Below, in pieces: positions 58,696 through 64,000 of a stretch of DNA of 64,000 nucleotides. Below the pieces are notes generated by a model. It did no database searches and was not told the DNA's origin. It saw only the letters and a list, made by a program, of their open reading frames with translations. The stretch's first letter is position 1, and each line of letters starts with the position of its first letter. The position numbers and the translations under genes are program-made. Origin of the DNA: Lumbricus rubellus (lineage: Eukaryota > Annelida > Clitellata > Crassiclitellata > Lumbricidae); the NCBI GenBank assembly GCA_945859605.1, contig OX243812.1, positions 46,575,657 to 46,639,656 of the forward strand, in the 5' to 3' direction.

Positions 58696-59684
58696 CATGG
58701 GCGGAGTTTAGTTTCTGTTCATGGGGGGGGGGAGCTAAAAAACTTTGGCTTTGGTTTGGGCAGAGACTTGGTCCGCGGCGCCGAAAATTTTTGTTTCATC
58801 TAAAAAAAGTTGATGACCTTTTTTAGTCTCTGTTCAAAAGTTGATGACCTTTTTTAGTCGTCTGGTTGAAGAACCCGTAGGCCTACTATTTTTCATGATT
58901 TTTTGAGTTAATCGATTAAACTTTCGTTTGTGAAAACAGCCATGTTCCCAGAATAAATTTTGGAGTCCAGGACTTCTTGGGGGGGGGGGAGCCCGGGAGA
59001 AGATACTATTTTCCAGTGTTGTTGAAAGTATCGGGCAAATGTACTTAAGTAAAAGTAAAAGTAAAGTGGATTTTAATTACTTAAGTAAAAGTAAAAGTAC
59101 TCATCACAAATTTTACTTAAGTAAAAGTAAAAAGTATCCCCTTCCAATAATACTTTTAAAGTAAAAAGTAAAAGTACCGAGCCTTTCTATAACTCAATTG
59201 ATTATTAACCTTCAAAAATACTAAATTCTCGAAATGGTTATCATTGAGTCTAGTACGCACGCTTCTGATTCATTTTAGCACAATGCACAGCCGAAGAGCA
59301 CTTCTGCTGCAGAAATGGCAGTGCATCCAGCGTGCACCACCATCGAAAATCTATTTTTAGGCACGCAAATTTGAATAAGCTGTCTTAGCTAAGCGAAACG
59401 AAATGTTAATTAACGCTTTGAAGTAACGAACATTGTAACGAGTGTCGCATAAATTGTAACGAAGTAAAAGTACTGAAATATGGGTAAAATGTTACTTCGT
59501 TGAAAGTAAAAGTATTTTATTTTTTCGATACTTCGTTACATGTGAAAGTACTCAAACTTTTACTTAAGTACAGTAACGCGTTACTTTTACTTCGTTACTG
59601 TACAACACTGCTATTTTCATCATGGTAAAAAAAAGCTGAATCTGGGGGGCTTAGCCTACTAGCCCCTGATAAACTCCGTCCATG
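58696..59684. mobile_element. TIR DNA-transposon derivative, interrupted by a MITE
   Basis: Terminal repeats CATGGGCGGAGTTTA (58696) and TAAACTCCGTCCATG (ending 59684) match at 14 of 15 positions. The flanks are an identical 8-bp duplication ACAATCTT (58688-58695, 59685-59692). Eight-bp duplications point to hAT or a similar superfamily. The left half has a direct repeat of AAAGTTGATGACCTTTTTTA (58806 and 58839). A second MITE (59014-59610) is inserted in it; without that it would be about 384 bp. No coding capacity. Confidence 0.88.
59014..59610. mobile_element. 597-bp hAT-type MITE nested in the 58696 element
   Basis: Ends CAGTGTTGT and ACAACACTG; flanks are an identical 8-bp duplication CTATTTTC (59006-59013, 59611-59618). 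Subterminal regions are packed with ACTTAAGTAAAAGTA motifs in both orientations, a pattern seen in hAT-related elements of aquatic animals (from memory). No transposase. Confidence 0.92.
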
Positions 59685-59861
59685 ACAATCTTACTGCCTC
59701 ATTGCGCACGGAGACCAAACCGCCAAGAACTGGATATCAAGACCGCCAACATCGTATACTTTTCAACTAGGCCCTAAAGGATACTATTAGTGGATTAGAA
59801 GCTATAGTACCCTTCGGCTCCATACAAGGCACCGAACCCACCACTACATCACCGGTAGAAG

Positions 59862-60086
59862 CAGTGGCGCAACTAGGGGGGTGCTGGGGGGTGCTTGAGC
59901 ACCCCCAGGCTAAAAAGGTGACCCACGCAATTTGTCCAAATCCGATGAGTTTTTTGGTGCGTGGGGGGGGGGGGGGGGTAGGGGTCATTCGGTCTTTAAG
60001 ATTACACAATCAAGCAAGTTCCTTTGGCACTCGCTACTTCGCACCATCTGAGCACCCCCCAGGAAAATTTTCTGGTTGCGCCCCTG
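59862..60086. mobile_element. 225-bp hAT-type MITE
   Basis: Ends CAGTGGCGCAACTAG and CTGGTTGCGCCCCTG (13 of 15 complementary), flanked by an identical 8-bp duplication GGTAGAAG (59854-59861, 60087-60094). The interior has G-runs near the left end and C-runs near the right end (GGGGGGTGC / GCACCCCCC), extending the foldback structure. Confidence 0.92.
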
Positions 60087-60094
60087 GGTAGAAG

Positions 60095-61480
60095 TTAATA
60101 CGTACTACAGTTGACCAAGCCTGTCTGCAGGTCATTTTCCCGATCATCGAATAAAAATATTAATTTGTGAAATGAGTAGGCTACCGTATACACTATACAC
60201 GATGTATAAACCGTGTGCATACCTTCCAATTACAGCCTTAATTGCATGCACGCCATGGATCGTCTCCGGTCGGCTTTCGGACCAGCAATTATAGCCTACC
60301 TTGCGACGTTACCTGCCATAATTATGCGTTTATGCAGATTATAAGACGAGCCGAGAGATTTTAGCTTCTTTTCCCGCAGATGTGATGTCATAATGGATGT
60401 GACGTCATAGTCATCAGAGAACGACAAGTGCTGCTTTCTGGCATTATCATGTAATATATATGTTTATATTATTGTATAGTTATGTGCGATGTGATATATA
60501 TATATATATATACATGTAGGCCTAGATTTATTAATGTAAATTGATTGCTGCTGTTTAACAGCATGCAGCCTAGGCCTATAGGCCTAAAGGCCTAGCACCG
60601 TTCATAATTATGACCTCGAGCCTAGCAGTGTGGCCACAACAATGCTCACAGTGAAATTTATCGTTGTAATTCTTTCGCGTTCAACGGAATAATAGTTTCT
60701 GTTTACATTTAATCATTCATTAATTTATTTTAGCTCCTGCCATCAGACAACATCGAACAGGCAAGATAAAGTCAATCCAATCACGGGACTAGGTGCTCGA
60801 TTAGAGTTGATAAAAATAGACTTAGGGTTCCGTTGACTCCATACTCAGCCGACTTCCGGCTTGTGTTTCAAGTTCTTACTAGCCAAGGTTGGCGCTATAT
60901 AAATTTCTGTCGACGCTGTCTAACCCGAATCAAATGGTCTTTCTAGTCTTTTTACAAGTTAGCATGGATCGAGGGACCTCTATACTAAATACACATAGGC
61001 TAGTGTTCATTTCTCCTACTGACAAATTGACGAGTGGGTAACTTAGCAACAAATCCTTACAGATGCTACATGTAGATCTGCCTGTTCCGTTGACTGTGGC
61101 ACAAACCCACTCTAAATCTTCACTGATCAGTGCACGTGGTAGGCCTATGGGCGTCACCATAGGACCTACCATCGGTCGGAGAGGTGCGAGCAGAGTCATA
61201 GAAACAGTAAAGTTTAAAGCGAAGGTTGCTGACGCACCATGACTTTAGTATGGTCGTTTGTCGGTATCTATTGGGGAAATGATACAAGTCAAACTTGTTA
61301 ACACTTCAGACAAGTCTTTTCCCGTTATGCCATTTTTTCTTTTCTGTCTGGTCTTCCAAAAGTCTTCTCCCATTAATGGATAATATAGGCCTAATAATTA
61401 TATAGGCTAATATGCAATTATATATAATATATAATAGGCCCTAAAAAATATAATATATAGGCCTAATATATGCCTATAGG
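60095..61480. other. Spacer without recognised genes
   Basis: TA microsatellite (60497-60511), many TAGGCCTA palindromes (60515-60595, 61385-61480). No exon found. Confidence 0.4.
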
Positions 61481-61495
61481 CTAATTATATATTGT

Positions 61496-62109
61496 GGGGC
61501 GCGGTGGTGTAGTGGTGGCGTTGTTGCCTTGGCAAGTTGGCGCGGGAAGGTTCGAGGTTCGAATCCACGTCGCCGCGTAATTAGGACCCTGGGCAAGTCC
61601 TTCACATCACAATTAATAATAATATTATTCGTTTATTCATTCAATCTGACAAACCGCAGAATGATTAGGCTACAGTTATAGGTTATACGAAATACGGCCC
61701 AATAGCCTATAGCACGACACGCAGGTCGGCTTTACAGCAGTGGGTTCGGCTTAACACTAGCCTAATGGCCTAATTAAGTGCTGGATCACTTAAGTCTGGT
61801 TCGGCCAAGCCAGAAGTGGGAGGGGCTCAGGGTGAGAATTGCCAGGTGGTTGGCAGCTAATAGAAATTCAAATAAATTTTTGCCCTTTGCGAGGCTTGAA
61901 CCGGGGTCGCGTGCATGACTCTCAGTTTATCGACTAGCGCTCTCTCTCTCTCAACTGAGCTAGCTACGGACCCACCACAGCTACGGACCCACCCGCTCAG
62001 CACTTCGGCTGAAACTCATATGCAGTGTCCGTTCTGCATTCGGGAGCGCCTATTAGTAGAGAGTTTGAAGGGGCTCTATAACAAGTGCACAAACAAACAA
62101 ACAAACAAA
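61496..62109 (+). mobile_element. tRNA-derived SINE, family A, split by an insertion
   Basis: Left part 61496-61620: head GGGGCGCGGTGGTGTAG, B box GGTTCGAATCC (61556-61566), and GGGCAAGTCCTTCAC. Right part 61991-62109: GCTCAGCACTTCGGC through GGCTCTATAACAAGTGC and a (CAAA)n tail. About 370 bases of foreign sequence separate AATT from GCTCAG, which are adjacent in the other copies. It ends about 215 bp upstream of the CAND1 start codon. Confidence 0.85.
61621..61990 (-). mobile_element. Second tRNA-derived SINE inserted into family A SINE
   Basis: On the minus strand: A box TAGCTCAGTTG (61952-61962), B box GGTTCAAGCC (61893-61902), body, and a TAA/ATT-type tail at the plus-strand left end (61615-61632). 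At its 5' end GCTACGGACCCACC is duplicated (61962 and 61979). The acceptor-stem ends do not pair, so this is a SINE head and not a functional tRNA gene. Different family from A. Confidence 0.7.
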
Positions 62110-62200
62110 TGAACGAATATTGTATTGTAATGCTCAAACCACAGTGCTCAAACCGTTCTTGCTTACTTTTGTCATAGCGCTCCAGAAAACAATCCGTTAG

Positions 62201-62325
62201 AAGTTCTGCGCATGCGCCCATTGGAGACTCAGCGCTTCCGGTTGTTGTACATTTATTGGAGTCGTTCGTTTTCAGTTTGTTTTGTACGATTGTTGTCCGA
62301 AATAACCGGCGGACAAAATTTGAAG
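62201..62325 (+). promoter_or_regulatory. CAND1: CAND1 core promoter with NRF1, CCAAT and ETS-like sites
   Basis: TGCGCATGCGC (62207-62217) is the palindromic NRF1 site; ATTGG, an inverted CCAAT, at 62220-62224 and again 62255-62259; CTTCCGG, an ETS core, at 62235-62241. No TATA box. This combination is typical of housekeeping promoters, and it sits directly upstream of the CAND1 initiation codon at 62326. Confidence 0.7.
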
Positions 62326-63932
62326 ATGGCGAGCGTGTCATTTCACATCGCAAATCTGCTGGAAAAGGCAACCTTTTTATTCTTGAGAATGCTTTCCTTT
62401 TGAGAAGCTTAAAGCTTACTTTGTCAAAATACAGCAGAATCATTTCGGCTTTCGTCTGTAAATCTGAACAAATTATTAACGGAAACTTGGAAAACACTGG
62501 ATTCGCTTACTTAACACGTCGTCTTACTTGCGTCTACTAAGCGCAGGAAAATAAAAAAACTAGGCGATTAAAAACGAATGAAGTGAAACGCCTGAAATAT
62601 AATATGGGGCGGTTTGAATTTTCAATTTTTTTAAACAATTGCCTCTCGAGTTCTGGTTTTTGAGCGTAAATATGTGAGTGTGTAGCAGATCCTCAAACCT
62701 CAATATAGAAATTGAATTTTTTTACCATCTAAAAAATCTATACGTATAAGGCGAATGGAAAGCGGATTTCTAAATAAATATAACCTGTATGCAAATTAGG
62801 TTTAAAGGAGTAGTTGTGATGTTGTCCTGAGTATGAAAGTCACTTTTTACAAGACTGGTATTACTGAACTCAAACAGAACTTGCTTCTTTGATGGATGCT
62901 TGCATGTTTTATATAACTCTAATCTCACTCAATGTATTCATATTGGTGTGACTGTATTTAACGATTCATTATGTTGCAACTGTATTTCAGATGACGTCCA
63001 GTGATAAAGATTTCCGCTTCATGGCTACAAATGACTTAATGGCTGAACTGCAGAAGGACTCAATCAAACTGGATGATGATAGCGAAAGAAAGGTTATTTA
63101 TTGCAGACTTTGTACTTTGAAATTATGTGACAGTTGTGCTGCACAATGATTTTTATTTATCTTATATAACAGTCACTGCTTATCCAGTATACATACTGCA
63201 TTGGGATTTGGAAAGTTGGTAAACAGAAATTTCAGAAAATCATTATGGATAAATATTTGACGATACAAAGTGGTGTTGTGTGTATTTCTGTAGGTTGTTA
63301 AGATGCTGTTGAAGTTACTGGAGGACAAAAATGGAGAAGTTCAGAATCTAGCCGTCAAGTGGTGAGTAGGTGTATTATTCCTGTCTGAAAGCAGTCTACG
63401 TGTTGATTACACGGCTTTTAAAGCCATACGTGGCTTATTGCTTGCATATTTTATAACATTTGTGTGGGTCAGATATACAATTCTTATTTTGTATAGGCCA
63501 GATATACAGCTTTCTAAGAGTAGTGACTGGTTCCTGCACTTCATCTTTTCACTGTCTTATTCTGCTGCTGTCCTTCTAACAAGGATGTCCTGATGCCAAT
63601 GCTCTATGCAATGACATTATCTTGACTTTGAATTCTAAACAAACTTGAAATTTGGATATATAATAGAAGTGCCAACCCTGCTTTGTACCTTAACCCTTTG
63701 ATGCCGAGAGGGTAGTAAATGGTATGAGTAATCCTATACCCTCCGACATTAAAGGGTTAACTATATCAGTGCATTTACTGGAACATACGTTTCCAGACGT
63801 TGCAATGTATTTTTTACAGCCTGGGTCCTTTGGTGAACAAAGTGAAGGACGTGCAGGTGGAGACAATTGTTGAAACACTGTGTAGCAACATGCTCTCTGA
63901 CAAGGAACAGCTTAGAGATATCTCAAGTATTG
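62326..63932 (+). CDS. CAND1: CAND1 (cullin-associated NEDD8-dissociated protein), N-terminal exons
   Basis: Coding exons 62326-62367, 62991-63092, 63294-63361, 63820-63932 encode residues 1-108; the gene continues past the window. The sequence ([77 protein letters not shown]) is close to the vertebrate CAND1 N-terminus and forms the first HEAT repeats. Phases at the exon 2/3 and 3/4 joins agree. The first intron starts GC (AAG|GCAACC) in place of GT; the junction is fixed by the protein match. CAND1 binds unneddylated cullin-RBX1 and exchanges substrate-receptor modules of SCF ligases. Full length in animals is about 1230 residues, so most is missing here. Confidence 0.95.
63694..63756. mobile_element. 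63-bp piggyBac-type MITE, copy 2
   Basis: CCCTTTGATGCCGAG ... CGACATTAAAGGG, a palindrome-like unit flanked on both sides by TTAA (63690-63693, 63757-63760). Same length and sequence family as the unit at 13019-13081. It sits in CAND1 intron 3, 63 bases before exon 4. Confidence 0.75.
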
Positions 63933-64000
63933 GTAAGCTCTAAACATCAAATGACTTTCACAAATTCACTTATTGTTAGATTTTGAAGTATTTTTTTTAC

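Noticed and set aside
61889..61969. Minus-strand tRNA gene with A and B boxes.
   Set aside because: The acceptor ends do not pair and it sits inside another SINE with a TAA-type tail; better read as a SINE head.

Overview
The window is intron-rich animal DNA, most likely from a marine invertebrate deuterostome; an echinoderm is my best guess. The protein families, small phase-consistent exons, abundant microsatellites, many short DNA-transposon derivatives, tRNA-derived SINEs and an LTR element whose domain order resembles the deuterostome Gmr1 group all fit. The right half is dense in the palindrome TAGGCCTA, which I associate with echinoderm sequence; that part is recollection, not proof.

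Layout. (1) About 2.26-3.32 kb, plus strand: a single-exon multi-pass PAP2-type protein resembling fungal inositol-phosphorylceramide synthase (Aur1). (2) 3.3-10.7 kb: no gene seen; two strong hairpins. (3) 10.7-26.1 kb, minus strand: a complete 13-exon MAP7/ensconsin-family gene (941 codons without a possible cassette exon), reconstructed by matching splice phases; its introns carry small MITEs, a SINE and hairpins. (4) 26.2-28.8 kb: two hAT-type non-autonomous elements with 8-bp target duplications and an inverted duplication of what looks like a 5' exon. (5) 28.9-31.4 kb: SINE copies and microsatellites. (6) 32.1-39.7 kb, minus strand: a complete 9-exon SLC1 (EAAT-type) glutamate transporter of 574 codons with the substrate- and sodium-binding residues intact. 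(7) 39.8-47.7 kb: no gene found, many simple repeats, then an assembly gap of 200 N. (8) 47.96-52.79 kb, plus strand: a young LTR retrotransposon derivative with a 1022-codon Gag-protease ORF ending in an integrase-type GPY/F module, followed by a frameshifted RNase H remnant. (9) 54.7-58.0 kb, plus strand: an F-box protein with a beta-propeller-like C-terminus and an apparent frameshift near its end. (10) 58.7-60.1 kb: a nest of DNA-transposon derivatives with perfect 8-bp target duplications. (11) 61.5-62.1 kb: a SINE interrupted by a second tRNA-derived SINE. (12) 62.2 kb to the end, plus strand: promoter and first four coding exons of CAND1; the gene runs off the window.

The host genes (cytoskeleton, transmitter transport, cullin-ligase control, lipid enzyme) are unrelated neighbours; nothing suggests an operon or a shared pathway, although the F-box protein and CAND1 both belong to SCF ubiquitin-ligase biology. 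All exon structures come from reading splice sites and frames by eye; no transcript or database evidence was available.
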